From the NCBI RefSeq assembly GCF_000018285.1, contig NC_009901.1, positions 1,301,001 through 1,365,000 of the forward strand: 64,000 nucleotides of DNA, given 5' to 3'. The position numbers and the translations under genes are program-made. Each line of letters opens with the position of its first letter. Position 1 is the first letter of the stretch. The notes beneath the pieces were generated by a model, which saw only the letters and a list, made by a program, of their open reading frames with translations, was not told the DNA's origin and did no database searches. Shown piece after piece: positions 1 to 9,690 of the stretch. The DNA is from Shewanella pealeana ATCC 700345 (GTDB taxonomy: Bacteria > Pseudomonadota > Gammaproteobacteria > Enterobacterales > Shewanellaceae).

Positions 1-128
1 TTCAATGTAAGCAGGGCTAGCACTTATCACGGAGATCCTTTTATGCTTTAGCCAGCTGGCACTATTATCTGCTGCAAATGTAATATTTTCCACTTCAATT
101 GTTAAATTATACGGGTAAATTAGGTTGC
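1..128 (-). other. window edge, possible partial reading frame
   Basis: On the minus strand this stretch is open to the window edge and reads like protein. A GTG at 28-30 follows an AAGGA-type ribosome site, so the start of a gene running off the left edge is possible. On the plus strand a short frame ends at 49-51. I do not recognise either product. No more can be said from about 120 bases. Confidence 0.2.
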
Positions 129-157
129 AAAAAAAGGGCGCTTTAAAAAGCGCCCTT
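129..157 (-). terminator. Rho-independent terminator of the phosphoketolase gene
   Basis: Arms at 134-143 and 148-157 form a 10-bp GC-rich stem. Read on the minus strand, the stem is followed by a run of seven T. It lies 36 bases past the stop codon of the phosphoketolase gene. Confidence 0.85.
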
Positions 158-192
158 AAATTTGCAGTGAAATTAGCTCTCAGATGAGGCTG

Positions 193-2559
193 TTACCGAG
201 TCCAAACCCAGTTTTCAATGCTTTCTGGGTCAACCCCGTTAGCCTTGATATAATTCCTGTGGTCGACTAAGCGCTGCAGCATATCAGTGGTGATTGCTAC
301 ATGCTGGGTTTCATCAATAACGCTTTGCTGGAATAGTTTATACGCCATGTCTATAACCAAGTGGTAACGTGAAGTACCGTTACGCACGCCCATATCAAAT
401 GGTGTTGTAGTTGAACCTTCCTCTTCATAGCCTTTGATTCTGAAACGCTTACTGCCTTTATAGTCAAATACCAGTTTCTTAATGGTGTTTGGATAACCGT
501 GATAGTTAAATACCACGCCTTTATCGGTGGTAAATATTTCATCCATCAACCAAGGCTTACTTTGGAACTCTAAGCTACCTAGGCCACTACTTGTAAGCTC
601 GGTAACACTCACGAAACGAATACGTACACGTGGTAAGAGCTCGCGGATAAGTACCAGTGAGGCCATTGCTTCTTGGGTGACGTAGTCCCCACAACCAACA
701 AGAACTACATCAGGACTTTCATCTGAGGCAAAGTCCCAAACCATGACACCGTCTTTAGCTTGTTGGCGGGCTTCATTGAGCGTGAGCCATTGTGGCAGAT
801 CTTTCTTACCTGCAACTAAGATGTTTAACTTGTCTCGATCGGCATAGGCGCGTTCGGTGTAAACCAGTGTACTGTTACCATCTGCGGGTAGATAAGCCGA
901 AATGATCTTAGGATGTTTCTCGAGCATAGCACCTAGGAAAGATGGATTTTGATGTGAGTAACCATTGTGATCTTGACGCTCAAGTAGTGATGACAATACT
1001 ACGTTACAAGCAGGTACAGGCTTACGGAAGTGCACACCTTGGCTTGCGTATACGTATTTACAGTATTGATCTGCCATCGATGATACAACCTGCGAGAAAG
1101 CCTCATAAGTTGGGAACATCGCATGGCGACCCGTTACGGTATAACCATGTAGCATACCGAACAATAGGTTTTCTGAAAGTAGCTCAATGACTCGGCCATC
1201 ACGGGACATGTCTTCATCCCAGCTTTCTATAGGCCACTGCCATGCACGACTCGTTTCTTCAAACACTGCTTGTAGCTGGTTTGAATAGGTTTCATCCGGG
1301 CAGAAAATACGTAGATTGCGTTGGTCGCGATTGAGCTTAAAGGCATCACGCATCCATTCACCCATCTTATACATAGATAAGCCGCGATGACCGCGTGGAG
1401 TTTCCGGGCCGTAGGCAAGCTTTTCAAGATCGGGTTGTGCCAATGCTCGAACCACTTCACCGCCGTAGCTTAAATGTTGTCGACCACAAGACAGTTCTTT
1501 AGGCGGTAGCAGAGACTGAATGTCTTGGTCGAAGATAAGCTCGCCTTTGTCGCTGATGCTATATAACTCGCTGAACTTGTAGCTGGCTAGCCATGTATTG
1601 AGGGCATCTAGATGCCCCTTGTCGCTAGCACACTTATTAACGATAACTTGGTGGGATTCGCAGTTACCCTCTAACTTCTTACCATTAAACTCAGCTGTAC
1701 CCGTCCAGCCTTTTGCCGTACGCATCAAGATCACTGGCCAGCGCGGCTTTACAATGTCTTCGCCAGCGCGAGCTCGGGTCTGGATGTCATTGATCATTTC
1801 ATATGACTTATCCATTGCCGCAGCCATTTGAAGGTAAACGTCTTCTTCTAGCTGGTCATCAACAATGATTGGCTGATAGCCTAAGCCTCTAAACTCAAGG
1901 TCGAGCTCTTCATGGCTCATACGCCCCATACGAGTTGGGCCAGAGATCTTGTAGCCGTTAATATGAACGATAGGCAGCACAGCACCATTGTTCTTTGGTG
2001 AAACAAGGCGGTTAGCGTACCAAGATGCGGCTAGTGGCCCAGTTTCAGATTCCCCATCACCAATTAGACACGCTGCAATCAGATCTGGATTATCTAACAC
2101 GGCGCCCCAAGCAACAGACAGTGAATAGCCTAATTCGCCGCCTTCTAGGATTTGGCCTGGCGCTTCAGGGTTTGCATGGGAAGGGTAGCCATAGGCTGCT
2201 GAGAATTTCTGGCAAATATCGGTAATACCGTCTTCGTTATATGGAATGGTGTCTGGGTAGAAATGGCTTAAGGAGCCTTCCATAAATAAGTTTGCTTGAA
2301 CGGCTGGGAAGCCGTGACCAGGACCGACCAAGTAAACGAAGGAGCGTTTGTGTTTGCTGATAAGTCTGTTGACGTTAGCATAAACAAAGTTGATCCCCGG
2401 ACAGGTTCCCCAGTGGCCGAGTAGCCTTGGCTTGATATCGCTATGTTCGAGTGCGCGTTTATGCAGCACGTTTTTCTTTAAGTAAATTTGTGATGTCGCT
2501 AGAAAGTTAGTTGCTCGAACAAATTTCTTTAGTGCGACAATTTCTTGCTGATGTGCCAT
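193..2559 (-). CDS. xfp: phosphoketolase (xylulose-5-P / fructose-6-P)
   Basis: Thiamine-diphosphate enzyme that splits xylulose 5-phosphate (often also fructose 6-phosphate) with phosphate to give acetyl phosphate plus glyceraldehyde 3-phosphate or erythrose 4-phosphate. The whole chain matches the family, including GHGFPAVQAN, the GDGESETGP cofactor motif, the HINGYKISGPT segment and HQNPSFLGA. The longest frame begins at 2571, but that ATG has no ribosome site. The second ATG at 2559 is preceded by GGAGATATTT, so I start there (788 residues, normal length). The gene is transcribed alone into the terminator at 129-157. The acetate kinase gene that often accompanies xfp is not in the window. 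Confidence 0.95.
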   Translation of the reverse strand: MAHQQEIVALKKFVRATNFLATSQIYLKKNVLHKRALEHSDIKPRLLGHWGTCPGINFVYANVNRLISKHKRSFVYLVGPGHGFPAVQANLFMEGSLSHFYPDTIPYNEDGITDICQKFSAAYGYPSHANPEAPGQILEGGELGYSLSVAWGAVLDNPDLIAACLIGDGESETGPLAASWYANRLVSPKNNGAVLPIVHINGYKISGPTRMGRMSHEELDLEFRGLGYQPIIVDDQLEEDVYLQMAAAMDKSYEMINDIQTRARAGEDIVKPRWPVILMRTAKGWTGTAEFNGKKLEGNCESHQVIVNKCASDKGHLDALNTWLASYKFSELYSISDKGELIFDQDIQSLLPPKELSCGRQHLSYGGEVVRALAQPDLEKLAYGPETPRGHRGLSMYKMGEWMRDAFKLNRDQRNLRIFCPDETYSNQLQAVFEETSRAWQWPIESWDEDMSRDGRVIELLSENLLFGMLHGYTVTGRHAMFPTYEAFSQVVSSMADQYCKYVYASQGVHFRKPVPACNVVLSSLLERQDHNGYSHQNPSFLGAMLEKHPKIISAYLPADGNSTLVYTERAYADRDKLNILVAGKKDLPQWLTLNEARQQAKDGVMVWDFASDESPDVVLVGCGDYVTQEAMASLVLIRELLPRVRIRFVSVTELTSSGLGSLEFQSKPWLMDEIFTTDKGVVFNYHGYPNTIKKLVFDYKGSKRFRIKGYEEEGSTTTPFDMGVRNGTSRYHLVIDMAYKLFQQSVIDETQHVAITTDMLQRLVDHRNYIKANGVDPESIENWVWTR

Positions 2560-2979
2560 AAATATCTCCATTTACGTAATCATAAAGTTAAACAAATTTC
2601 ATATTGGTCACTATATTTGTAATTTTATTACGAGAATGTGGCCTAGCTCCGATTTTTTGAATGCAATTTGTACAAAAAGTATCGCCAGCAGGATGTGAGA
2701 ATTGTGTTAATTTGGTTATTTTGAGTGGTGTGGTTTGTGGGAAGGTGTGATGCTGATGTCAGGTAAGTGCTGAACTGTGATCTATATCGCTCAGGGTTGA
2801 AGCAATGCTATGCTATTTTGCTGCGCGGAATACAGCAGGCGTGATGTAGTTTTTTCACGTTTAAGACAATTTGAAAATAAAATCTGCTGTTATTTAAATA
2901 CTTAGGAAGGTTAATACAGGATAGACACCATCGATGGCTGGTTTAGCTCGATTGGGTTTGTCATGGGGATTGAAATAAT
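2560..2979. promoter_or_regulatory. divergent intergenic region, xfp / alanine symporter
   Basis: This 420-bp AT-rich gap must carry the promoters of two divergent genes. I looked for a glycine riboswitch ahead of the symporter and did not find its characteristic paired aptamers. No convincing -35/-10 pair stands out, and no small gene is visible. Confidence 0.4.
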
Positions 2980-4461
2980 ATGATAGAAACAACGGTTAAT
3001 TTTCTCAATGCGCTGCTTTGGGGAAAACTATTAGTATATGGTCTGGTTGGTGCTGGACTGTACTTTACAATTCGACTGGCATTTATTCAGCTTACTCATT
3101 TTAAGCATTCTGGCGAAATCATGCTTAAGAGTCGTCAAGGCGGCGGACGAAGCGGCCTTTCTTCTTTCCAGGTTTTCTGTACCAGTATGGCGGCTCGTGT
3201 TGGCGCTGGTAATATGGCCGGTGTGGCGGTTGCGATTACAGCGGCAGGCCCAGGTGCAGTATTCTGGATGTGGCTTATTGCCATCCTAGGTATGGCAACG
3301 GCAATGGTTGAGTCAACATTGGCGCAGGTTTATAAAGTACGCGATCAAGACGGGCAATACCGCGGTGGCCCTTCCTATTACATGGAAAAGGGCCTTGGTC
3401 AGCGTTGGATGGGAATTTTATTCTCAATCTTCTTGATCATTGCTTTCGGCCTAGTGTTTAACGCTGTTCAAGCCAATACCATTACTGGTGCAATGACTCA
3501 GGTCTTTAATTTAGATGCGACTTACGTCGGCATCGCAATTGTGATCCTCAGTGCCTTTGTGATTATGGGCGGCTTAAATAAAGTGGCTAAGGTATCGGAA
3601 ATCGTCGTTCCGATTATGGCTATTGCCTATATCTTGATCGCTTTTGTTGTTGTGGCAATGAACATCGAGAAGCTTCCTGATGTATTTATGCTGGTGATAA
3701 AGAGTGCGTTCGGTCTGCAAGAAGCCGTTGCAGGTGGTGTGGCATATACTATCGCTCAAGCGATGCAAGCTGGTATCGCTCGAGGTTTATTCTCTAACGA
3801 AGCGGGTATGGGTAGCGCGGCAAACGTCGCAGCGAGTGCATCGCCAAATCCAAATCATCCAGCGTCGCAAGGCTTTGTACAGATGATGGGTGTTTTTGTC
3901 GATACCATAGTTATCTGTACAGCAACAGCGGCAATTATTTTATTGGCGGGTGACTTAGGTTCAGACGGTGATGGCATTAAGCTAACCATCGAGGCATTGA
4001 CACAACACGTTGGACCTTGGGGTGGTGGATTTGTTGCATTAGCAATTTTGCTATTCTGCTTTACCTCTATCATTGCTAACTACTCTTATGCTGAAACCAA
4101 CGTAATGTACTTGTCGGGTAACAGCAAGAAAGCACTGCCTATCTTTAGAGTGTGCGTTTTAGGTATGGTGATGTTCGGTGCTGTAGCTAAGATTGGTCTA
4201 GTGTGGAACTTAGCCGATGTGTCTATGGGCCTAATGGCGACTGTGAACATTATTGCCTTATTACTGCTGTCTGGTTTAGCGATTAGAGTGATTAACGATT
4301 ATCGTCAACAATTAAAAAGTGGCGAAACTCCAACCTTCGATGCAAGCAAGTTCCCTGAGCTATCTAATTTAGAAGGTGGGATCTGGACCAGCAAAACCGT
4401 TGAAGAAGAAGCCAAGGCTCAGGCTAAGGCCGAAGCGAAAGCAGAAGCTGCTGGCGCTTAA
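2980..4461 (+). CDS. sodium:alanine/glycine symporter, AgcS family
   Basis: Inner-membrane symporter that imports alanine or glycine with sodium. The 493-residue chain has about ten hydrophobic segments and family signatures: the FQVFCTSMAARVGAGNMAGV region near residues 65-85, GGPSYYMEKGLG near 130, and GLFSNEAGMGSAAN near 270. The ATG at 2980 has only a distant GGGGA upstream, so initiation may be weak. The last 25 residues are a hydrophilic tail rich in Lys, Glu and Ala, longer than usual and probably cytoplasmic. A strong terminator follows at once, so the gene is monocistronic. The exact substrate cannot be told from sequence. Confidence 0.9.
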   Translation: MIETTVNFLNALLWGKLLVYGLVGAGLYFTIRLAFIQLTHFKHSGEIMLKSRQGGGRSGLSSFQVFCTSMAARVGAGNMAGVAVAITAAGPGAVFWMWLIAILGMATAMVESTLAQVYKVRDQDGQYRGGPSYYMEKGLGQRWMGILFSIFLIIAFGLVFNAVQANTITGAMTQVFNLDATYVGIAIVILSAFVIMGGLNKVAKVSEIVVPIMAIAYILIAFVVVAMNIEKLPDVFMLVIKSAFGLQEAVAGGVAYTIAQAMQAGIARGLFSNEAGMGSAANVAASASPNPNHPASQGFVQMMGVFVDTIVICTATAAIILLAGDLGSDGDGIKLTIEALTQHVGPWGGGFVALAILLFCFTSIIANYSYAETNVMYLSGNSKKALPIFRVCVLGMVMFGAVAKIGLVWNLADVSMGLMATVNIIALLLLSGLAIRVINDYRQQLKSGETPTFDASKFPELSNLEGGIWTSKTVEEEAKAQAKAEAKAEAAGA

Positions 4462-4490
4462 TCTATAAGCGGTATCAGTACAATCTAAAA

Positions 4491-4517
4491 AACCACGCCG
4501 TTTAAGCGTGGTTTTTT
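4491..4517 (+). terminator. Rho-independent terminator after the alanine symporter
   Basis: An 8-bp stem (4491-4498 with 4506-4513, AACCACGC/GCGTGGTT) is followed by a T run. Confidence 0.88.
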
Positions 4518-4566
4518 TGTTTTTGTTCAGTATCATTGTCTTAGAATATCTTTAAAGGACCTATGC

Positions 4567-5340
4567 ATGCTGATCTTAGTCTCTCCAGCAAAAACACTCG
4601 ATTTTGACAATCCTCCCGGCAGCGAAAACTATTCAATGCCAACGTTACTCGATCAAAGTGAACAGCTGATTGAAGTTTGCCGTAAGTTAACACCGACTGA
4701 TGTGGCAACACTGATGAAGGTTAGTGATAAAATTGCAGGCTTAAACGTAGCAAGATTTAGCTCTTGGCAAAAAGAGTTCACTCCGACGAATGCTAAGCAA
4801 GCTGTATTCGCTTTTCGAGGTGATGTATACACAGGGCTTGACGCCGATACTCTTTCGCCACAGAGCTTGGATAGGGCCCAGCAGCAGTTGCGGATCCTGT
4901 CGGGTCTATATGGTTTGCTTAAACCTCTGGATTTAATGCAGCCCTATCGTTTGGAGATGGGCACTCGTTTGGCGAATGAGCGAGGCACAAACCTCTATCA
5001 ATTCTGGGGCGATATCATCACTGATGAGTTAAACCAAACGACGGCAGAGCAGGGGAGTGAGTTTATTATTAACCTCGCGTCAAATGAATACTTTAAAGCG
5101 GTTAAGCCTAAAAAACTAAACGCAGGCTTGATTACTCCAGTGTTTAAAGACTGCAAGAACGGTCAGTACAAAGTGATTAGCTTCTTTGCCAAAAAAGCTC
5201 GTGGCATGATGGTACGTTATATTTTAGATAATAATGTCGACTCGTTAGAGGCGTTGACCAAGTTCGATACAGCTGGTTATTACTACAGTGAGAAGGACTC
5301 GACAGTGAACGAGCCCGTCTTTTTGCGTGAAGAGCAATAG
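4567..5340 (+). CDS. yaaA: peroxide stress protein YaaA (DUF328)
   Basis: The 257-residue protein matches the YaaA/UPF0246 family from end to end: N-terminal [13 protein letters not shown], the [11 protein letters not shown] block, [25 protein letters not shown] and the C-terminal [14 protein letters not shown]. In E. coli YaaA lowers intracellular free iron and DNA damage during peroxide stress and is controlled by OxyR. No OxyR site was identified here. The start ATG has AAAGGA at a good distance. Flanking terminators indicate a single-gene unit. Confidence 0.93.
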   Translation: MLILVSPAKTLDFDNPPGSENYSMPTLLDQSEQLIEVCRKLTPTDVATLMKVSDKIAGLNVARFSSWQKEFTPTNAKQAVFAFRGDVYTGLDADTLSPQSLDRAQQQLRILSGLYGLLKPLDLMQPYRLEMGTRLANERGTNLYQFWGDIITDELNQTTAEQGSEFIINLASNEYFKAVKPKKLNAGLITPVFKDCKNGQYKVISFFAKKARGMMVRYILDNNVDSLEALTKFDTAGYYYSEKDSTVNEPVFLREEQ

Positions 5341-5370
5341 TGGTCAGTAACGCTAGTCGAAAAAGTTAAA

Positions 5371-5400
5371 AAGCAGCCTGATGGCTGCTTTTCTATTTTT
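5371..5400 (+). terminator. Rho-independent terminator of yaaA
   Basis: The 8-bp stem AAGCAGCC/GGCTGCTT (5371-5378 with 5383-5390) is followed by a T-rich tail. Confidence 0.85.
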
Positions 5401-5949
5401 AAGCTTACAAAATTTTATAATTAGGCCCCTCTTATCAGGGCTCCAGAGGCTTTATTAGAGACGGTAACTATCTCATCTGCATCGAATATGATTAATCTCT
5501 TAAATCCTTATTCACAGACTCAGAAGTCTATCTGATAGGTTTGACAGTACCGAAATTAAGTTTATATAAAGCTGTTCGAAATCTAGAGGCATTAAAAAAG
5601 CTGGGCAGCGATAAGAACATTGCAGTCCCTTTGAGTTTAGGATCAACTTCAACAGTTAAGGATACAACAAGTTCGTTAGTATAAATAAAACGAAGGGCTC
5701 TTTGTTGTAATTTCACCGCTACAAGATTGTCTCTATAGTCCGTATGGTTTTTTTATTGGCCATTAAGCAGAGACAAACTGTCTCTAAGACCATGTAGAGA
5801 TAGATGTTTATTATGAGTTTTCTCTGTTTTTATTACTTATATCTCACTTTTAAAAACAATCTAGCAAAAAGTGTGCTTTACCTCCCGACTATATCTGTAA
5901 GGCAACGCTATATTAGGGCGTCGGTTTGTTTTAGGAGAAATGGCTCGTA
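5401..5949. other. 549-bp gap before hlyU, no supported gene
   Basis: AT-rich stretch. A 62-codon minus-strand frame at 5528-5716 has no recognisable product and a poor ribosome site, so I do not call it. A short inverted repeat AGAGACA/TGTCTCT lies around 5770-5785. The proximal part should hold the promoter of the ArsR-type regulator. Confidence 0.35.
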
Positions 5950-6264
5950 ATGAATATAGAACTAATGCAGCAACGAGCAGACCATGCCGTTGTATTGTTG
6001 AAAGCGTTAGCCAATGAACGTCGTTTATTTATCTTGTGCTACCTTCTTAATGAAGGCGAGATGTGCGTTGGTGAAATGAACAAGAAATTGGGTTTAAGCC
6101 AATCAGCTCTGTCCCAACATTTAGCTTGGTTACGTAAAGATAATTTAGTGGAAACACGCAAGGAAGCTCAAACGGTTTATTATTCGTTAAAGAGTAACGA
6201 AGTTGCAGAGATCATTAAATTATTGAACAACATCTATTGTGAAAGCTTAAAGACAGTAGCTTAG
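5950..6264 (+). CDS. ArsR-family regulator, HlyU-like
   Basis: This 104-residue winged-helix repressor/antirepressor matches Vibrio HlyU closely, with the NERR start of the core, LSQSALSQHLAWLR as recognition helix (about residues 48-61) and RKEAQTVYYSL in the wing. HlyU relieves H-NS silencing of toxin genes in Vibrio, and the related BigR/SqrR proteins sense sulfide or oxidants through two cysteines. Here Cys30 and Cys97 sit where the HlyU redox pair lies, and an extra Cys39 is present. ArsR metal-site cysteines are not evident. AGGAG lies 12 bases before the ATG, slightly far, and an in-frame TAG at 5932 excludes an upstream start. Target genes are not visible nearby. Confidence 0.82.
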   Translation: MNIELMQQRADHAVVLLKALANERRLFILCYLLNEGEMCVGEMNKKLGLSQSALSQHLAWLRKDNLVETRKEAQTVYYSLKSNEVAEIIKLLNNIYCESLKTVA

Positions 6265-6348
6265 TTAAAGCTAAGGCCAGTTGTTAGCTGAGATGGTTTA
6301 TTTTGCTAACGAGGCTCTTGTCTGGAAAGTCAGCACCGTGGATGTAAA

Positions 6349-6376
6349 ATAGAGAGGCTTGCCTCTCTATTTTTTT
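6349..6376. terminator. terminator after the HlyU-like gene
   Basis: A near-perfect palindrome at 6349-6370 (AGAGAGG/CCTCTCT) is followed by seven T on the plus strand. Confidence 0.85.
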
Positions 6377-6528
6377 ATCTACTGATTCTGAAGTCTTGGT
6401 ATCAGAGCTGTTGGGTTGGGATGTTTGAAAGGTTTTATTGCACCCAGTTAGCAGATTAATTTCATGCTTGACGCATATTAGAGTCTTTATCATTTATTGC
6501 AATGTACAGTAATGGCAAATTTCAGATA

Positions 6529-6557
6529 TAAAAAAACCGGCCAAGGCCGGTTTTTTT
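6529..6557 (-). terminator. terminator of rpsT
   Basis: The 9-bp stem AAACCGGCC/GGCCGGTTT has T runs on both strands, so it can act in either direction. It lies 19 bases past the rpsT stop. Confidence 0.88.
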
Positions 6558-6576
6558 CATTTGCTTTAAACTAAAA

Positions 6577-6843
6577 TTAAGCTACTAGAGCTTTGATTTT
6601 AGCATTCAAGCGTGACTTATAACGAGCAGCCTTATTCTTGTGAATAAGACCTTTAGTCGCCATACGGTCAACAATTGGTTGTGCTACAGCGAAAGCAGCA
6701 GTAGCTGTCGCGTGGTCACCTGCATTGATTGCAGCAATTACTTTTTTAACGTAAGTACGTAACATTGAGCTACGGCTAGCGTTGTGTTGGCGACGCTTTT
6801 CAGATTGAAGCGCGCGCTTCTTTGCAGACTTGCTATTAGCCAA
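6577..6843 (-). CDS. rpsT: 30S ribosomal protein S20
   Basis: S20 binds 16S rRNA during small-subunit assembly. The 88-residue, Lys/Arg/Ala-rich sequence is typical: ANSKSAKKR at the N-terminus, [10 protein letters not shown] in the middle and [16 protein letters not shown] near the end. The start codon is TTG (6843-6841), preceded by AGGAG about 8 bases away. E. coli rpsT also uses UUG, and the inefficient start is part of its translational autoregulation, so the same control is likely here. The gene stands alone with its own terminator. Confidence 0.97.
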   Translation of the reverse strand: MANSKSAKKRALQSEKRRQHNASRSSMLRTYVKKVIAAINAGDHATATAAFAVAQPIVDRMATKGLIHKNKAARYKSRLNAKIKALVA

Positions 6844-7098
6844 GGTGCAACTCCTAAAACTGGGTTTGGTATTTTTAAGGTCGAGGAATATGCCGTATTT
6901 TTGTCACTTTGTCAATGACAATGTTCGAATCAATCTGATTAACTCAAAATAATCCAACCAGCTTGGCTATCTTCAACCTAACTCGTGTAATATGTGGCCC
7001 AATTCTAGCAGGTATTACCATGAGACAATAGAGGCAATACCAATTTTTACGTGATATTGCCTAAAGTAATTTAGCTCTATTTCGGAGCAGGGGGCGTT

Positions 7099-8658
7099 TT
7101 GAGCAAGAAGTTAGTGAAGTCAGGCATTATCGTGAGTGCTATGACGTTGATTTCCCGTGTTTTAGGTTTAGTTCGAGATGTTGTTATAGCGAACCTTTTG
7201 GGAGCAGGAAGTAGTGCGGATGTATTTTTCTTTGCGAATAAAATTCCCAACTTTTTAAGACGCCTGTTTGCCGAGGGCGCTTTTGCACAAGCATTTGTCC
7301 CCGTTTTAACTGAGTACCAAGAAAAAAACACCAGTGAAGAGGTCAGAGAGCTGATTTCCAAAGTCGCAGGTACCTTGGGGATACTGGTCACTGTCGTGAC
7401 TTTAGTCGGGGTAATTGCTTCTCCTGTCCTAGCTGCGCTGTTCGGCGGAGGCTGGTTTTTAGCCTGGGTGAATGACGAGCCTAATGGAGCAAAGTTTGAA
7501 CTAGCCTCCTTGATGTTGAAGATTACCTTCCCTTATTTGTGGTTTATCACCTTTACCGCTTTAGCGGGATCGATTTTAAATACCCGTGGTCGTTTTGCAG
7601 TCTCAGCCTTTACCCCGGTGTTTTTAAACATCGCTATTATCGCTGCAGCCATCTATCTTGCGCCAAATCTGAGTCAGCCCGAAATCGGCTTGGCTTGTGG
7701 TGTGTTTTTAGGTGGTTTAATTCAGTTTTTGTTCCAAATACCTTTCTTAATGAAAGAAAAGGCGGTGGTTAAGCCAAGCTGGGGCTGGAATCATCCTGGT
7801 GTGACCAAAATTCGTACCTTAATGATCCCGGCACTGTTTGGTGTATCTGTCTCACAAATAAACCTGCTACTCGACACGTTTATTGCAAGCTTCTTAATGA
7901 CGGGGTCAATCAGTTGGCTATATTACTCAGACCGATTACTCGAGTTTCCGCTCGGTTTATTTGGTATTGCTATCGCAACCGTTATATTACCAGCGTTATC
8001 TAAGCGTCATGTGAATGCTGAAAGTGTTGAGTTTGCAAAAACTATGGACTGGGGCGTAAAAGCGATAATCTTATTAGGCCTACCAGCAATGTGCGGCCTT
8101 ATCATGTTGGCTAAGCCTATGCTGATGGTGCTATTTATGCGCGGTGCATTCAGTTATAACGATGTTGAAATGGCATCTTATAGTTTGATGGCGTATGGCA
8201 GTGGCCTTCTCAGCTTTATGTTGATAAAAATCTTGGCCCCTGGCTATTACTCCAGACAAGATACCAGAACGCCAGTTCGCTACGGGATTATTGCTATGGT
8301 GAGTAATATGGTGTTTAACCTTATTTTTGCGATCCCATTCGGTTATGTCGGCTTAGCTATTGCGACTTCGATGTCGGCGCTGCTTAACGCAGGTCTATTG
8401 TATCGCGGGCTGCATAAGGCAAATGTCTATCGAGTCAACAAGGCTACCGTGATGTTTTTAGTTAAATCAGCAATAGCGGCTGGGGTAATGTTACTGGTAT
8501 TGTTTCAGTTCGACCCGACAACACCGCAGTGGCTTGATTTATCCTTTGTTGAACGCAGTTATACCTTGGCTAAATTGATTGTATTTGCAGCAGTCGCATA
8601 CTTTATTTGCCTAGTTTGCCTCGGAATTCGTCCTTGGAAGATGAAAGCTGCAGTTTGA
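7099..8658 (+). CDS. murJ: lipid II flippase MurJ (MviN)
   Basis: MOP-superfamily flippase that moves lipid II across the inner membrane for peptidoglycan synthesis. The 519-residue chain has about 14 hydrophobic segments and the family's N-terminal block (SRVLGLVRDVVIANLLGAG, then FANKIPNFLRRLFAEGAFAQ) with its essential arginines. The start is TTG at 7099, with GGAG and AGGGGG upstream; no nearer ATG would preserve the conserved N-terminus. It heads a block of essential genes running through ribF and ileS. Confidence 0.95.
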   Translation: MSKKLVKSGIIVSAMTLISRVLGLVRDVVIANLLGAGSSADVFFFANKIPNFLRRLFAEGAFAQAFVPVLTEYQEKNTSEEVRELISKVAGTLGILVTVVTLVGVIASPVLAALFGGGWFLAWVNDEPNGAKFELASLMLKITFPYLWFITFTALAGSILNTRGRFAVSAFTPVFLNIAIIAAAIYLAPNLSQPEIGLACGVFLGGLIQFLFQIPFLMKEKAVVKPSWGWNHPGVTKIRTLMIPALFGVSVSQINLLLDTFIASFLMTGSISWLYYSDRLLEFPLGLFGIAIATVILPALSKRHVNAESVEFAKTMDWGVKAIILLGLPAMCGLIMLAKPMLMVLFMRGAFSYNDVEMASYSLMAYGSGLLSFMLIKILAPGYYSRQDTRTPVRYGIIAMVSNMVFNLIFAIPFGYVGLAIATSMSALLNAGLLYRGLHKANVYRVNKATVMFLVKSAIAAGVMLLVLFQFDPTTPQWLDLSFVERSYTLAKLIVFAAVAYFICLVCLGIRPWKMKAAV

Positions 8659-8723
8659 GTGCTGATTATAAAGGCTAGCTGGTATATAATCCGCCCATTT
8701 ACTCTCATGTGTCGTGTAAGATA

Positions 8724-9659
8724 ATGGAATTAATCCGCGGTATTCATAACATTTTGCCGAAACATCGAGGTTGCGTATTAAGCATAGGCAACTTTGATGG
8801 TGTTCACCGTGGTCATGCGGAAGTGATTAATCGGTTAGTCAAGAAAGCAGAGCACCTAGGTTTGCCTGCCGCAGTGATGACCTTTGAGCCACAACCGCGA
8901 GAGTTATTTCAGGGTGAAAGTGCACCAGCTCGTTTAAGTTTGTTGCGAGACAAGATAGTCTTGCTCGATGAGCTAAAGATCGACCGCTTATTGTGTGTAA
9001 ACTTTAATAATAAGTTTTCCAGTTATAGCGCTGAAGATTTTATTGAGCAGTTACTCGTTAAGGCTTTAGGTGTTAAGTACTTAGTTGTTGGTGACGATTT
9101 TTGCTTTGGTAAACAGCGCCAAGGTAATTTTGATATGTTACGCAAAGCCGGTGAGAAATTCGGTTTTGCAGTGGTTAGCACTCAAAGTTTTATTTTGGGC
9201 GATAAGCGTGTCAGTTCAACGGAAATCCGCAAGTTACTTGCAAAAGGCAACCTAGAGCAAGCAAGACGATTATTAGGGCACCCTTTCACCTTAAGTGGCA
9301 AGGTGGCTCATGGTGAGAAAATTGGTCGAACGATTGGTTTTCCTACTGCTAATATTGCTTTAAAGCGTAAAGTTACACCTGTTCGAGGTGTATTTGCGGT
9401 CAAGCTATATTGGGATAACAGCGATATATATGAAGGCGTGGCTAACGTTGGCTTTAGACCTACGGTAAACGGCCAAGTCTGTCAGTTAGAAGTCCACCTA
9501 TTTGATTTTGACGGCGACCTTTATGGTAAAACCGTCGAAGTGGAGTTAGTGGCAAAGATTAGAGACGAGCAGCCATTTGGATCGTTAGATGCGCTGAAAA
9601 AACAAATTAAAGATGATGCCAATAGAGCGAAAGCCCTACTTGGTAGCGATGCAGGCTGA
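8724..9659 (+). CDS. ribF: bifunctional riboflavin kinase / FAD synthetase
   Basis: Converts riboflavin to FMN and then FAD. The N-terminal nucleotidyltransferase domain carries [12 protein letters not shown] (about residues 20-31) and the VSSTEIR motif near 160-170. The C-terminal flavokinase domain begins with [12 protein letters not shown] longer frame opens with GTG at 8709, but the family start ELIRGIHNI matches the ATG at 8724, giving 311 residues. The ribosome site is poor (TAAG only three bases away). The gene sits between murJ and ileS, the usual gammaproteobacterial order. Confidence 0.94.
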   Translation: MELIRGIHNILPKHRGCVLSIGNFDGVHRGHAEVINRLVKKAEHLGLPAAVMTFEPQPRELFQGESAPARLSLLRDKIVLLDELKIDRLLCVNFNNKFSSYSAEDFIEQLLVKALGVKYLVVGDDFCFGKQRQGNFDMLRKAGEKFGFAVVSTQSFILGDKRVSSTEIRKLLAKGNLEQARRLLGHPFTLSGKVAHGEKIGRTIGFPTANIALKRKVTPVRGVFAVKLYWDNSDIYEGVANVGFRPTVNGQVCQLEVHLFDFDGDLYGKTVEVELVAKIRDEQPFGSLDALKKQIKDDANRAKALLGSDAG

Positions 9660-9690
9660 ACAGCTTAGCGAACAAAACGGTAAAGGATCA

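Noticed and set aside
2572..2979. possible glycine riboswitch ahead of the sodium/alanine symporter
   Set aside because: Such switches are common before AgcS genes, but the paired aptamer signature is not visible here.
5528..5716. 62-codon minus-strand frame in the yaaA-hlyU gap
   Set aside because: No ribosome site of note, no recognisable motif and AT-rich composition typical of the surrounding intergenic sequence.
9613..9690. 26-codon N-terminal extension of IleS overlapping ribF
   Set aside because: The ATG at 9691 has its own ribosome site and matches the family start; the extension is ribF sequence in another frame.
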